Positions 1 to 12,386 of a stretch of DNA of 64,000 nt are shown piece after piece (within the stretch, counting starts at the first letter, position 1; each line of letters begins with the position of its first letter). Source of the stretch: Membranipora membranacea (Eukaryota; Bryozoa; Gymnolaemata; Cheilostomatida; Membraniporidae); the NCBI GenBank assembly GCA_914767715.1, contig OU612068.1, positions 21,700,001 through 21,764,000 on the forward strand, written 5' to 3'. The translations under genes were made by a program, and so were the position numbers. Under the pieces are notes generated by a model, which worked only from the letters and a program-made list of their open reading frames with translations, made no database searches and had not been told where the DNA came from.

Positions 1-578
1 AATACTAGCGTAATAATCATACACCAGAGGCATATCTCTCTCCTAATTCTAAAACATCTTATAATAATATAGAACTCTACTGTTTATGTAATACATTAGC
101 ATAGGCTGATTCATTGATAGTTTCCACAAAAATAAAGCCCATTTCAAAGTCAGCAATTTCTATAATGAAACTGTGACAGCTTAATTGAGAGACTAGATAT
201 TATTGACCATTCGAGAACAAAGTAAGAGGAGCAGGATGAAAGTAATATTAATGTTTCATAAATATAAACGCCTCATTACACAGAGGCATTATTTTGCATT
301 CAGATCGATAACATAAAATATTATAATATTTTCAATAATAAGAAAAAAAGGACTGCAACAATAGAAGAATAAATAGCAGCTCCGAAGTGAATAAACTTTC
401 TTTCAATTAATAAGCAATCCATGGATAATTAAGTTGCATTCACGCATATTCTCTAAATAAAAAGTAAAAAAATGACATCATATTTTGTTATAATAAGGAT
501 ATCAGAATAGCATACTGGAGAGGATTGATGTGAAGTCGCCGTGGTTACGGAGAAGCCAACTTGGTTCTATGACGTTGT

Positions 579-685
579 TTACGAATCACCTGTTGCTTTG
601 GAGGGTGTCTGCTGGTCGTCCAATTCTCTCCAGTATTTATAGTTAGTCTGCAGCTGATTGGCAATTTCTGGAATGTCTAGGAAAG
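579..685 (-). CDS. PDE8: Copy A exon 20 (C-terminus and stop)
   Basis: [21 protein letters not shown] to KATGDS and TAA, as in copy B, with acceptor ACATTGCAG. Confidence 0.88.
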
Positions 686-1307
686 CTGCAATGTAAAAGG
701 TTTTCCGTTGAAAGAAAAGAAACAAATCAATACCGTACATGTGACAATGTTTGATCAACTCAAGATCTAGTTTATCAGACCAATGTAACACTGTTGTTTC
801 CTTCATAAGACTTACAATCAGACTTCTCAGTTCAATTCTTACTCTAGTCGGAGCAGCGTTTTCGCATGCATCAAAATTTACAGCAAGTCAAGATCAGCTA
901 TGTGCCCTAATAACCACCTACACCTATATCTGACAACTCATTTTGGTCACCATACCAAAGCGTGGAATATTACAATCCTACTGACATCAGGGATTCTTCG
1001 TTTGAGAGACATACCAGTCAGGTATAACAGTTGTATAACATTAAATTTGCTGCATCATATCTTATCACATGTTAAATACCCTTACTAAGTATAGTTTCCT
1101 ATCATTAGCAGTCTGTGAGTTAAAAGACCTTATACATTAATGCCTAATGGAGATCGCAGTCTACCAAAGACACCAGGTATAGACGTAAGAACGTTGGCAC
1201 CTATAGAATTTTCCTAGTTGATGATAGAGGTCCAGTCAACTCTGGGGTTTTGCCAATTGCATAAATCTGATAATCCGATAATGATCCATTCATAAAATTC
1301 TACTCAC

Positions 1308-1437
1308 AATCCCAATGCTCGAACATATTCATGAGGAAAACTTCCATAAACTTGAGTTGTGAGTGAGGTATACTGCAGGTAGCTCTGTCAAAGTTAGGCA
1401 TGACAACAGGAAGCTGCCTACGGCGCTCCTCGTCAGT
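1308..1437 (-). CDS. PDE8: Copy A exon 19 (SQLKF glutamine)
   Basis: [19 protein letters not shown] to MFEHWD; same splice sites and protein as copy B. Confidence 0.88.
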
Positions 1438-1829
1438 CTACAACAAACACAACGTCATCAAAGTGAGTATCCAGTTAGACCAATCAGTGAATTCAAATCA
1501 TCAGGTCTCAATTCTCAATTGACATAACAATAAGGTGTCTACACATGGTATGCATCATACATTGACTGAGACATGATCACCTTGCAGCGTGGATGGTGTT
1601 GCACAATTTTGATAGGGTTGATACATTCAAAACCACCACTTTACTTTATCTGCTATATTGGAAAAAGCTATCAGGCCTGGCTGTTGTACTGCAACGAAGC
1701 GGCGGACAAAGCGGATTTAACTCTGTGACTGAGATAAGAATTCATCCCAGCCAGGTGATTTGTAGCAACATGTAGAGCAGCACGCAGCCTGCCCTTACTC
1801 AGGTCATAAAAACAGATAATATATTCTAC

Positions 1830-1991
1830 CTGCTGGAAATACTCTTCAGCTATTCTGTTGGCCCAAACTTTCATAGTAGGTAGATCTCTGGCTGGATTGG
1901 ACACATCTGCACACTTTATCACCATGCGCAGGATTTGTCTTCTGTTTTCTGGGGAGTTCATCACATAATCCGACATATAAGTCGCACCGCT
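1830..1991 (-). CDS. PDE8: Copy A exon 18 (CADVSNP)
   Basis: Fifty-four codons identical in protein to copy B. The intron beyond its donor is the empty site of the MITE found in copy B. Confidence 0.88.
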
Positions 1992-2340
1992 CTGAATAAA
2001 AACGTTCATTTAGCTTTATTATTTATTTATTATTATTTATTTATTATTTAGTATTTAGATTTGACTTAAATTATTCTGTGAAAACTTAATAGATGCGAAT
2101 GTTGGATTTCCTGATGAATGGGGATAGGAAAAAGACTGCTCCTTGGGCTAGGCAAGGATAGCATCTGTCCTACCTAGGATCAAGGAGTTGTCCTACCATA
2201 TAACTATTGGCACATAACTCCAATAGCGGTATAAAACAGCCCATAAACCCAAACCCAGGAAAAGTTATAATGATCTTTTAAACTCCTTGTTATACCTGTT
2301 GGACTAAGACTATTTCAGAAGAATAAGTGTAACTACCAAC

Positions 2341-2482
2341 CTTCACGCTATTATCTTCGTCAGCATTTTTAAGATTGGCTTTACATATATGGATGAATCT
2401 CTGTAAATGCTCAAAATGTTTGGCCATTTCAGTGGCGAGTACCATATCGATGACGTTGTGGCGCATAGATTCATATTCATTC
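2341..2482 (-). CDS. PDE8: Copy A exon 17 (catalytic domain)
   Basis: [19 protein letters not shown] to DEDNSVK, open and flanked by normal splice sites; Asn replaces one Asp of copy B. Confidence 0.88.
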
Positions 2483-3309
2483 CTGGTAAAATAAAATGTG
2501 AGAGTGGGTGTGATAATCCCCAGGCCTCACACTCTGTCAGGATTTACAGATGTCATCAAAAAGACAAAAATACATCAAATAAATAAGGTTGAGGATCAAT
2601 ATAGTCACTATGCACATAAATGTTATTGAGTACAGGACAATTTGTGAGACTATCTTTTACCAGACTCTAATGGGCAGTCCTAGAGCATCACGGTTCACGG
2701 AGGACGCAAAATGATATCATGCGGTATCTGGACAAACAAACTTAATTACAGAAAAAAAATCTGTGTCGGTGCCCAGGTCATGAAAGGGACACTTGAGATG
2801 ACCATTTCTTCTCCAAACATCATTTAATTTGATACTAAAAGTGGTGATAAATAAGTGAGACGTTTGTACATCATACCTTCAAATCCAGGGTTGGTCAAAA
2901 GAATCGCTATGATGGCAACGAGGTAGATCTTAAGATATGGCAAGAATTTATGGCGCATATCAATTATTAATAACTACTTGTAATGATCCATAATAATAAT
3001 AAAATTTCACTTCTTACGCGTGATTATCCATTTCCTCAGTATGGAGTGGGGATATTTAACCAGATATTTTATGATAAAGAGCCTGCGATTCCAAGTGTAT
3101 AAACACGGTACCGCCCTACACAAGAATGTACCACTCTAGTGGGCGATAGATAATGAGACCTGGAGGGCAGCTTTTCACAGCTGAAATTAACCAAAGGTTT
3201 CTCCAGCTTTGCAAACAATGGACTAGTTGCTAGCCAATGTGTTTGCTCCAATTGGTTGGGGAGAGACAACACATTGGCTAACCAGTTGCTACATGGTGTT
3301 AGCTCTTAC

Positions 3310-3396
3310 CTGTCTAGATTCTTGAGAATATTGGCATCATCACTCTGGCGAGTTAACATGAAACCCAAGGCGGCGTGGTGGTTTTCTAATACTGCA
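3310..3396 (-). CDS. PDE8: Copy A exon 16 (catalytic domain)
   Basis: [18 protein letters not shown] to NLDR; acceptor TTTATAG and donor GTAAGA present. Confidence 0.86.
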
Positions 3397-3899
3397 CTAT
3401 AAATAAAAAGTCATCAAAATAAGCTTTATAGTGTCGAGTCTATGTATCAGACTAACTGCCATGACCTGTTCAAGTTTTAGCAGATACAATATTCTCCTTT
3501 AGCAAAAGAGACAAAAGACTGTTGCTAAGATGTGTTACAACCGAAGATCTGAAATCTAATCACATACAATCTAACAATCCCGTAGTTAGGAACAGATAAA
3601 TCAAAATTTCAATTTCGTTTACCCTACAGGGTGAAAATATGAATGGAGCGGAACCTAGCAATCAGGCCTAACATTATTGCATTCGTAGAATCAGGTTTGA
3701 GCAAACTCAAAATATCCAGTTATTGCTGTTTTTATTGGAGAAAATACAAAATTCAGATTATAAGTAGAGCGTAAACTTGCACGCTGACAGTTAATTTTAT
3801 AAGTTCAAGTACTTCTTATAAGTTGAATTATGTCTAGTTATCATAAACAAAATAAAAAATTCCATACATCATTGTAGAGTCTGCCTTTAGATTACTTAC

Positions 3900-4030
3900 A
3901 TATCATTATATAGTAGAGCTAGTTTATCTTTGCTATTGACTAGGAAAGAGCTTGTTCTGGCAGGATGATCAACATCGTGCATAACGGCAGCGATTAATGC
4001 TGCCACTTCATCTTGAGTGTCCAACAGCTT
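3900..4030 (-). CDS. PDE8: Copy A exon 15 (HDVDHP)
   Basis: [19 protein letters not shown] and [13 protein letters not shown]. The Met before HDVDHP replaces the Ile of copy B and of vertebrate PDE8. Splice sites intact. Confidence 0.88.
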
Positions 4031-5231
4031 CTATAAAAAAAGTAATCAACGTACTATGAAAGTGGTTATTAAATAATATAGAATTGTCATTAAAAAATTT
4101 AACAACGAGGCAATGCAACTGCAATGTTGTTTAGGAGTTATCTTTCACATTCTAACAACTTTAAAATAAATGTATGTTACAATTGCCCAACATGATTGGA
4201 TTGGTTGTAAAATCACAGATCTTTTACAAATCTGGTCCTAGGGTAAGAAGGAATAACACAGTTGAAAATTTTTGTTTTTAAGCAGAGAAGAATGAATAAT
4301 ATTTTGTGCATAGAATGTTACCTTGACCCTTTTATGCTATGCGAATTTCTCAATGAAAAACAGGTACATTCCAAAAGTAGGTCAAAAATTTGAGATAAAT
4401 AGATAAAGAGTTTAATTTGGGTCTTAATGACAAGAAATATGGCTTTTATTTTAATTTAGTGCCTGGCGAAGGTAATACAGAGCGAGATCCGGTATTGATC
4501 CGAGGCACTTTGAGATAAACATGTTAGATAATCTGTTTTGTTCCACATATTTGTGGGGTGATTAATTTAGGGAGCTAAAGTCGACAGGAGAGTGTTTTAC
4601 AGACCATCTATTTCCTTTTTCCATGTTTTTGATGTAATTACCAGTGCATTGATTTGAGTACACCTGTGCAGATTGGGAGGTAGGTAGCAGCACACACCAT
4701 AACTCACAAAAAAATTGGTTACAATAATTAGCATAAGCATCTTTCTAATTAAATTTGTGTAAATATGTTGTGCCATCATGTAATGTAATGTAATGTGCCA
4801 TGCAGTAAATTTGTGAAAAAATAAATAATTTCGATCAGTACAACAACATTAAAAAACCGTCAGCGCCATTAACGGTAAAAGAACCTCAGCCAACTCACAT
4901 TTGGGGATGTGATATGAGATTTTCCTTGAAATTAACTTTGACACCCACTTTTCTTGTATGAATCACCGGAATTTCAGTGAATTTCACGAAGGCTCAAAAA
5001 GTGATTGTGACATAATCAGATTTTTGGTATAATTCTAGAGCTCTCAGAAATATTTAGAATACTATTCTTGAATTGAATTTTATATTGGTAATTGTGTTAG
5101 AAACACTTTACAATTTAGGCCTGAACCATATCTCTCTCAGTTGTTTAGCAGACGAATACTAAAAGGCACAAATCTCGATGTTCTAGTTTCATAAACAATT
5201 TCAATAAACAGCCTGTAGCCCAGTTTCAACT

Positions 5232-5329
5232 GATTTTCACTCGAAGTTGGGATTAGAAGGTACTAAAGAGGTATTTTTTTGTATACACCCTCATTTAGTA
5301 CCTTCTCATCCCAACTTTGAGTGAAAATC
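5232..5329. repeat. Hairpin-forming inverted repeat (copy A)
   Basis: About 40-bp arms (5232-5271 and 5289-5329) pair with only a few mismatches around a 17-nt T-rich loop. It could be a tiny MITE or a small-RNA hairpin. Confidence 0.8.
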
Positions 5330-5599
5330 TAGATAAGACTGAAAACTCTTGAATGATACCAAGAAACTGATTCTGTCGCAATTGCGTAAGTTTTCCATAC
5401 TTATAGCAATAATAACAATACTGTTTAATAGTTAAAAAAAAATAGTAATGCCTTCTCATTATTCTAGTTATAATATTTATATAAGAGACTATTGGTATTT
5501 TTATAATTGTGTACAAGTTAGGAGTTGCCTCTGCCTCTGATACATAGACATATAAATATATATAAGTAGTATTTATATGTCTATGGTCGCACTTCTTAC

Positions 5600-5798
5600 C
5601 TTTGGTCTCATTTTATCGAGGAAGTAAGAGGTAGCCTGGAGCACGTCGGCGGCGTGAGTAGCGTTGTGATAAGTGTTCTCTCTTCGGTAGTTATTACCGA
5701 CCAACTGTAACCAGTTAGCCATCGTACTATCCTCAATACCCAGGTGCTCCATAGCTCCAAACCGCTCAAATATCTTCATGCCAAGAGGTACAAGAGCG
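5600..5798 (-). CDS. PDE8: Copy A exon 14 (catalytic [10 protein letters not shown])
   Basis: Same protein as copy B with silent changes only, for example in GNNYR and STMAN. The catalytic and metal-binding histidines are intact. Confidence 0.88.
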
Positions 5799-6311
5799 CT
5801 GTAATTAGAGAAACTGTGTTTGTACCTAAAATGTTTATTTGCAACTAATTTGGGGAATGAAAATGATCATACCATGCAAGGTGCAGTTGGACTCAAAAAA
5901 GTCAAATTCTGTACAGTTTTTAAGCACTTTGGATTTAAAATAATCCTCATATGTTTAGTTATCAAAAAAACTACAAAAGCATTATAAGAAACGTACTTAA
6001 AATTTCTGTGAATTTACCAATAGGGAAATAGAATTATTAAAATTCCAGTGAGAGTGAAAAATTTCTTCCTTAAGTCTATCATGTACACCATTTGCCAAGT
6101 GTCATCAATAGTTTAGTGAGACTAATAGCTCAATGTCTGTAGGATTTCCTGGGCGATGCATACCTTGTATAGATTATTAAATAAATAACGATTATATTTC
6201 ATAATCATAAAGATCAAAAAAAGCTTTTTGTTTGATCTTTTGATCGTAGGAAGTAAATGCCCATATTAAGGAAAGAAACGTCAATTAATCCGGTAATCCA
6301 GGCACTACAGG

Positions 6312-6535
6312 CAGGGCCGTAGTTTAGAAAAAATGGCAGGGGAGGCAACAATCTGAGGCAGGTCCAAAACACCGCTAGGAGGGGTGCTGCGACCCGGGGT
6401 GATATAAATAGCAAAAGTAAATCCCAAAGGAGCTGTTTATGACATGGATTATTCAACTAATTTGTTTTTAGGCCACCTTATTTAGCTTTCTAGGGGAGAA
6501 AGTGCCACCCTGCCATCCCCAAAACTACGGGCCTG
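6312..6535. mobile_element. Short MITE, CAGGGCCGTAGTTT family (copy A)
   Basis: Ends CAGGGCCGTAGTTT and AAACTACGGGCCTG form terminal inverted repeats. Flanks ACTACAGG and ACAGAAGG are at best a decayed 8-bp duplication. It ends 17 bp from PDE8 exon 13 of copy A. Confidence 0.65.
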
Positions 6536-6552
6536 ACAGAAGGAAGTCTCAC

Positions 6553-6706
6553 TTTTTATCGGTGAGTCTCTCTAGACGGAGAAGGTCGAATGTCCAGGAG
6601 GCGTTATCCTCGAGAAGCTCCTCCACCTCCGGAGACATGTACTGCTGTGGGGGCTGTTTGGTGGATGAGTGAAGTTTGAACGACGAACCAAGCTTACTAG
6701 ATATAC
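6553..6706 (-). CDS. PDE8: Copy A exon 13 (entry to catalytic domain)
   Basis: [12 protein letters not shown] through [18 protein letters not shown], open, with GTGAGA donor. A MITE ends 17 bp from its donor at 6535. Confidence 0.86.
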
Positions 6707-7345
6707 CTGTAAAGCATAATATATAACATTGCTGTCTGTCAGAGTTGACAATGACTGACACTGATGCGCATGGAAGTGTTATATAGTGACGATTAAGTTT
6801 CCAAGTCATAAGTCCCACTTTTCGACCTCTGACAGCAGTAACCCAGCGGGAAGCATTTCTGCTAAGACTGGAGCTGCAGTGTAAAGTAACATGATATGAT
6901 ATATCTGAAGAACTTCAGAGGGGATACAACTTGTAACATCACCTGATCGAAATCCGATCCGATTTATTTGAATTTAGAGGCGTTTTGATCAGCAATGGTA
7001 GATTCAAGTTTGTTTTATGGAATGCTTGAGATCTACGGGTCGCTGAGCCCTGAACCGCGGTTGGTTCAATTTACTTCAACCAGCCCCTTCTAAAAGACAA
7101 GACTAGAGCTGATCAATCTGTGTTACACATTTGGTTCCCATTTTGCACACACCGTGGCCTTCTTAACAATTATTTACAGCTATTTGCTCAATATAAGAAA
7201 CCACGTACAAACCTAATATCTTGGTTATCTTGATAATTTTATTTCATCTATGGCCATAAACTGCAAATTTATCGATTATCTTTAAGTCTAAATCTCATGT
7301 CAGGCCTAGATGTGTTACAGAATTAGCTGACTGTAATGTACTTAC

Positions 7346-7394
7346 TTGGCTTGTGACTAAAGGCCTGGCGTGTCTGACTAGAATAACTTGACTT
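7346..7394 (-). CDS. PDE8: Copy A exon 12 (microexon)
   Basis: A 49-nt exon encoding [16 protein letters not shown] with both splice sites kept, as in copy B. Confidence 0.68.
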
Positions 7395-8449
7395 CTACAA
7401 AGAAAAATCACATATCATGGAAGGGTAATAATAATATATGTATGTATGTATTTGTATCAATTTTCATGATGAAATGGGTTGTTTTTCTAAGTGCTCCGTT
7501 ATAAAATAAAGATATCAAATTCTTAATAAAACATGACTAAGAATACGTTTAAAATGAGTTATGTAAAAATATAGAGTTTAGCAGTTTTGCACAGTTTGAT
7601 CTAAATCAGAATTTTCTGGCATTTACTCTATACCTTGGCACACGGTATCTACCAGATGGCAGTTTATCAAAGTCTATCACAAAGTCTAGCCCAAAGCATG
7701 TCATATATATATATATATATATTATATATAATATAGATGGAAGACTAATGATACGTTTCGAAACACGAGGTTGGCAGATTAAATAGAACACACTGGTTTA
7801 CCGTGAGGCAGGCCTGTATAACAACAATGCTTTGATGATTATTATAAATTAATATGTTTAGAATCATATCTATGCCCCAATACACAGGTTTAAGTTACCA
7901 ACACCTTTCAAGCGATCTGTTTCGCTTCATATACATACTATAATTTAAAGTTTTTTACAGCAATGGTAAACATTTTGGCTGCTACGATACTTAATAGAGC
8001 TGGTAAACACATTTGTGGGTCAGATTGTTACACATAATAATTTACCAAATCAGACTGTTAAAAGTTTTGTGGTTAAAATAATCAATGTATAATCTGTTAC
8101 CACTTTGCTAGCATTTTTGTGTTTAGGTTTATCAATAAGGCCCATTTGTAATTCGAGCTATATATTATAGATTCCATATATTGTAGAAGCAATATATTAT
8201 AGTATGAGTGAGCACAACTAAAGAATGCATGGCCCAAAACCGATCGTCAATTCCCAAACTTAATTCACCTAATAAATGTTTTGCAATAATCGTTAACTTA
8301 AATGAAATTTTAACTGGTATTCCAAAACAGATTTAAGGGTAATTAGTTTTTTGTGACTGGGATGGGTGATGTTTAAAAAAGATAAGGTTTTTTCAATTCT
8401 AAAATAAATAGGAATCAACATAGTGGTTAAGGGCGAGGCCTTAATTTCT

Positions 8450-8735
8450 GTGCCAACTCTTATAGTACGTAGACAGGTCAGAGTAGCCTTGTCAGAGTAG
8501 CCTTGTCGCGCGACTTCTTTTTTGGAAAAGGTGGCCGCATGACAAGGCCGAGGTCATAGCACACTGTGGGACCGACAAACATCAGTATTCAGTGGACTGC
8601 AGAGCACTCCCTGGGGGGGGGGGGGGGACCGACAAACATCAGTATTCAGTGGACTGCAGCAGTGAGGTTCAAACACAGGACCTCCAGTGAGTACCGGCGC
8701 TCAAACCAATTGAACCAACCGATACTCCATCCTCA
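8450..8735 (-). mobile_element. tRNA-derived SINE (copy A) with local duplication
   Basis: Same insertion as 37880-38108. Here GACCGACAAACATCAGTATT and the following 15 bases are duplicated on either side of a run of 15 G (8613-8627), which copy B lacks. Confidence 0.6.
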
Positions 8736-8922
8736 GACATTTGATTTTGACGTTGCAAGATATGTTCTAATCCACTAAAAGTCAGACTATCCTTTACTCA
8801 TACTTTTATATTTCTTTGTGTTATCCCCTGCCCATGTAGCAGTATTAACACTCAAATGTCGCAGTAATTTGTGACAAAATAAACCAACCAACCTCCAAAC
8901 AAGATAAAAAGTTGAGACTTAC

Positions 8923-9093
8923 ATCGCAAAGACCCTCGACATAATCGTTGGTGAGTGGGTCTTCCTCCTTAACTTGGTGTATATGTGGAGCAAAGAGTTC
9001 TGTGGTCTGTAGTATCTCCAGTACCCTTTCTAACACCTGACCCACATTGTTATTTGGTGAGCTGGCCTGTGCATCATTCAGTAAATTAATTAC
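8923..9093 (-). CDS. PDE8: Copy A exon 11 (helical linker)
   Basis: [13 protein letters not shown] to YVEGLCD, apparently identical in protein to copy B, with GTAAGT donor and TATTTCAG acceptor. The deletion that removed exon 10 starts about 120 bp upstream, at 9214/9215. Confidence 0.86.
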
Positions 9094-10552
9094 CTGAAAT
9101 ATAATATAATATAAATAATAAAATAATATATCTAACCAAGAAGTAAGAGACTGAGTGTTAGTTGACTCCTTGAACTAACTGAGCAAATTCGGTGAAGAAA
9201 ACAATGAATAAATCCGCAGAGGCCCGATCAATCAATTGAATAGTCAATAAAATTAAGAAAAAAATTTTTTTCAACCTATTCAGGCCCATCTTGGGAGGGG
9301 TTCTAGGATTTTAGTCATTTTATAAACCACAAAACCCATAGCAGGTTTACCTGATAGTGAGTAACCACCTTCCTCGACTATCAACGGAGTGATTGATCAG
9401 ATTTAAATGTTTAATTAAGTTTTGAGGATCAAAAGAGTATCTATATACTCTTACGCTAAACATGATATTCGAAGAATTATAGTATGTCCGTTTTAAAACC
9501 ACAATTTCTCCTGTGGGCGTCAGAGAAGTTTACATTTCTGAGGTGTAATGGTTCAATTTTAAGACAACAGCATAATCGAGGTGACAAAATTCTATCACAT
9601 CAATTTGTAGGAAACCACATCCAAGTCAAACAGTGACTGACAATTTGCATGCAAGCTATAATAGATCTAGCCGAGAAATATCCGCTATAATTCAGAAGAC
9701 TATCAGCCTCCCTGCTTTGTTCTCTTTTTCAAAATATGTCAGGAAAAGCAAAACTATGACAAGAGAAGGTTTGCTTGCGGTGAGCAGCAGCGCAGAAACT
9801 GATAAGGCAGTAGAGAGAGGAGACAATTTGACAGGAAGTGTGCAAGTTTACCTTCACTTGAGCTCGAGAGGGAAATGTAAGAGCCCCTGCGAAATGCTTT
9901 CATCTCTATTAGAAATGTACAAATTATTACGATTATGATTGAGCGACTTATTGGTTTTTTTTTGTAACTTCTTCTTTTTTTGAATAGCCTCCAAATTCAA
10001 TTATGAACGCGGTGAGAAAAACACTTCTTGTAAACACAAGTTGTACGGACCACTCTGACAGAACAATTTCCGAATCACCTTTTGAGAGGTGTTTTACACT
10101 GGTATCTTGAGATTAATGGACTCTAAATTAATTTTATTGGGCAAAAAATCGAAATACATGATAGACAGTAACTGCCAAATTTTGAGTGGGACGATCAAAG
10201 GCGATTATATCAAGGATATCACATTTGGTGGTGTCGGTGAGGTCAAGGCTGTAAGGGGATACGGACCACTTTATTACGGAGAAAGTCCAATAATAGATGT
10301 AAAAAATCCATAAATAGTAAGACATCACACACTCTTGTAAAACAAGACGTTGGTTTGTTTTTTTAATACGTGGTTTACAAGAATAATTGTTGACAGTTGC
10401 ATTTTCTGTGATACATTTGATACTTATTAAATGTTTTCAAAAACAAGGTGAATTGGAGTTTCAGTTTTATTGAAAGGAACATTTGAGAACAAATACACCT
10501 ATTCTATAGCTGCACCAATTTGAGCATTGCATTTAAGTTAGTGTTAGCTTAC

Positions 10553-10656
10553 CATGGGTCCGAGGTTCGTATCGATGTTCCCACGAGTTTGGAGGTATAG
10601 GCTGTCCTTCGCTTTGAATGGCAGGAATTCTTATAATGATATGTCGTAACACTTTG
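10553..10656 (-). CDS. PDE8: Copy A exon 9 (end of PAS)
   Basis: [14 protein letters not shown] to EPRTHG, ending in phase 1 at GTAAGC. With exon 10 missing in this copy, the next conserved exon (8923-9093) starts in phase 0 and the frame is lost. Confidence 0.82.
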
Positions 10657-10980
10657 CTGAAATATAGAGGTTTGGGTAAAAGGTAAAGGGAGGAAGTATA
10701 AGATTTACGGATAAAACCAAGTAGTTTTCCTGTTGTCAGTATAAAATGAGTAAATTCAAAATCCAGGGAAGTACTAATGTACTTTAGTATGGGCGAGGTT
10801 TTGATAACAGAACTCATTTAGGATCAAATGTGGGTACACTATAGTGTTTTATAGAATAGTATAGTATAGCTCCTTGTGTAAGACGACGAAATGGAGACAC
10901 GCGTGACCAACAAGGAAACGTTACACCCTTAACCAAAAGACTGATAGAGACACTAAGTGTACATTACTTTATAGACATAC

Positions 10981-11069
10981 CCAGGTGTAGATTCTACAGG
11001 TACAACTTTACATTTACATAGAAGTGTATCTCCATTCTTCCTCCGTAATGTTTGATGACCATCCCATAC
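10981..11069 (-). CDS. PDE8: Copy A exon 8 (PAS strands)
   Basis: Matches copy B exon 8 with the same frame and splice sites ([11 protein letters not shown]). It lies only about 240 bp from the inserted LTR. Confidence 0.83.
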
Positions 11070-11186
11070 CTATAACGCAGACATTTAAAATTTTGGTAGT
11101 TACGGAATAAAATAAATACAGGGTTATGACATCTTCTGTCAGGTGGATTTACAGAGCTGGTAGCCTGTCAATATGGTCTAAAGGTC

Positions 11187-11308
11187 TAGCAACAAATGCG
11201 GTATTTTCCATAGGATTGGGGCACTTCTAGATAGGCTATGGTCTGGTCAAGGTGCTACAGTCTGTACTAAAAGTGCCCAAATCCTATGGAAAATATGGCA
11301 TGTGTAGC
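11187..11308. repeat. Inverted-repeat element next to the LTR insertion (copy A)
   Basis: Arms about 11187-11229 and 11267-11308 share ATTTTCCATAGGATT, GGGCACTT and the outer CATGCC/GGCATG blocks. The LTR retroelement inserted exactly at the outer edge of the right arm. Confidence 0.75.
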
Positions 11309-11742
11309 TGTGACAGCACTAAACCTCTATGCCGCACACTGAGCGGTTACTAGGGTGAATTGACGAGACTTTTAATTGCACACCAGCATCTTTATTGCTC
11401 TCTCAAACAACACACACTAAACTGAGTAAAAACAATCTCTTATATAGTATCACCAAAAGGATGTGAAAACAGGACATCGTATGATATCAATTAAACTGCA
11501 AAAACTAGGCAATAGCAAAGCGATAATTAATTGGCTCACACTCATCAAGATGGCAAAGCGTAACACTGCACACCAGGACACAGCCCATAAGTTGGTCATT
11601 ATTAATGTAATAAATGTCTATTAAAAGGTTATTATTTCTGCCACTGGAAGTTAATTAAAAATGTTTATTATTATGGCATTTCCAGTGACAGCCAGAACGG
11701 TCACTGTCATGACCTGATACATGACAGGTGATGGCTGTTACA
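11309..11742 (-). repeat. Outer 3' LTR
   Basis: A 434-bp partner of 17339-17767. The adjoining CCTCCCCT at 11743-11750 reads AGGGGAGG on the minus strand, the expected polypurine tract just before a 3' LTR. Confidence 0.92.
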
Positions 11743-11750
11743 CCTCCCCT

Positions 11751-12386
11751 ATTTAGATATCTTATCCTTTCTCCAGATTGTTGTTGTCTTCTATTGTTTG
11801 TATGTTGGGTAATATGTAACTGTGTTGCTGAAGTGTTTCCTTGTTGAATCTGTTGTGTACTTCTTTTTTTATTTTAGTTTTTCTTGTCATTTTGACTCCG
11901 TACTGCTTCTACAGCCGGCTCTTCCCACCGAGTGGATACGGTGTTCCAGACTGTAGCTTCGAGTGTCTCGATGATTATTTGCTTTGTGTTTATTTATTTA
12001 ATACTTATTTCATAGCTTTTCTTTCGATAGTTTTCGTCAATGTTTAGATAGGTGTGAAGATCTCTCACGTTGTGACAAATTATAATGCTGTCAAGCAGTA
12101 AGCCCTACTCTGCAGAGGAATCCACCATACTGCAGGACCACAGGACATCCGCCAGCCTCCTCATGGCGTTTAAGAATCCTTCGGCATCTTCCTGGCCGGT
12201 ACTTGAATACACTGCTAAAATGAAATGTCAGCTCTGTGGTTGCTTAGAGTGGTCGACAGCAAATAAAATTCCAAGTACGTTTAGTTATCAACACCTACAT
12301 ATTCATAGATAAAAGCAAAGGATACCAAAGTCCATTTTTCTCTCTCCATTTTCACTATGAAAACAGTTAATTTTGTCTAGGCTAGA
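11751..12386. other. 3' internal region of the second retroelement segment
   Basis: Starts next to the polypurine tract with sequence related to 13605-13690. The stretch 12085-12250 has an open plus-strand frame with CQLCGC and no counterpart in the other internal region; it might be captured sequence, but I do not recognise it. Confidence 0.4.

Noticed and set aside
7700-7735. AT dinucleotide runs (also 37141-37170) as a regulatory element
   Set aside because: A simple (AT)n microsatellite of different length in the two copies.
9852-9886. A 35-nt exon candidate in copy A that would restore frame between exons 9 and 11 (GALTFPSRAQVK)
   Set aside because: It has splice-like borders and fits the phase, but copy B also has this sequence and uses the strongly conserved exon at 39253-39326. 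The match is best explained by chance.
9633-10313. Plus-strand open frames (101 and 74 residues) conserved in both copies
   Set aside because: Conservation follows from the duplication of the whole intron; no homology, no start context, and they lie antisense in a PDE8 intron.
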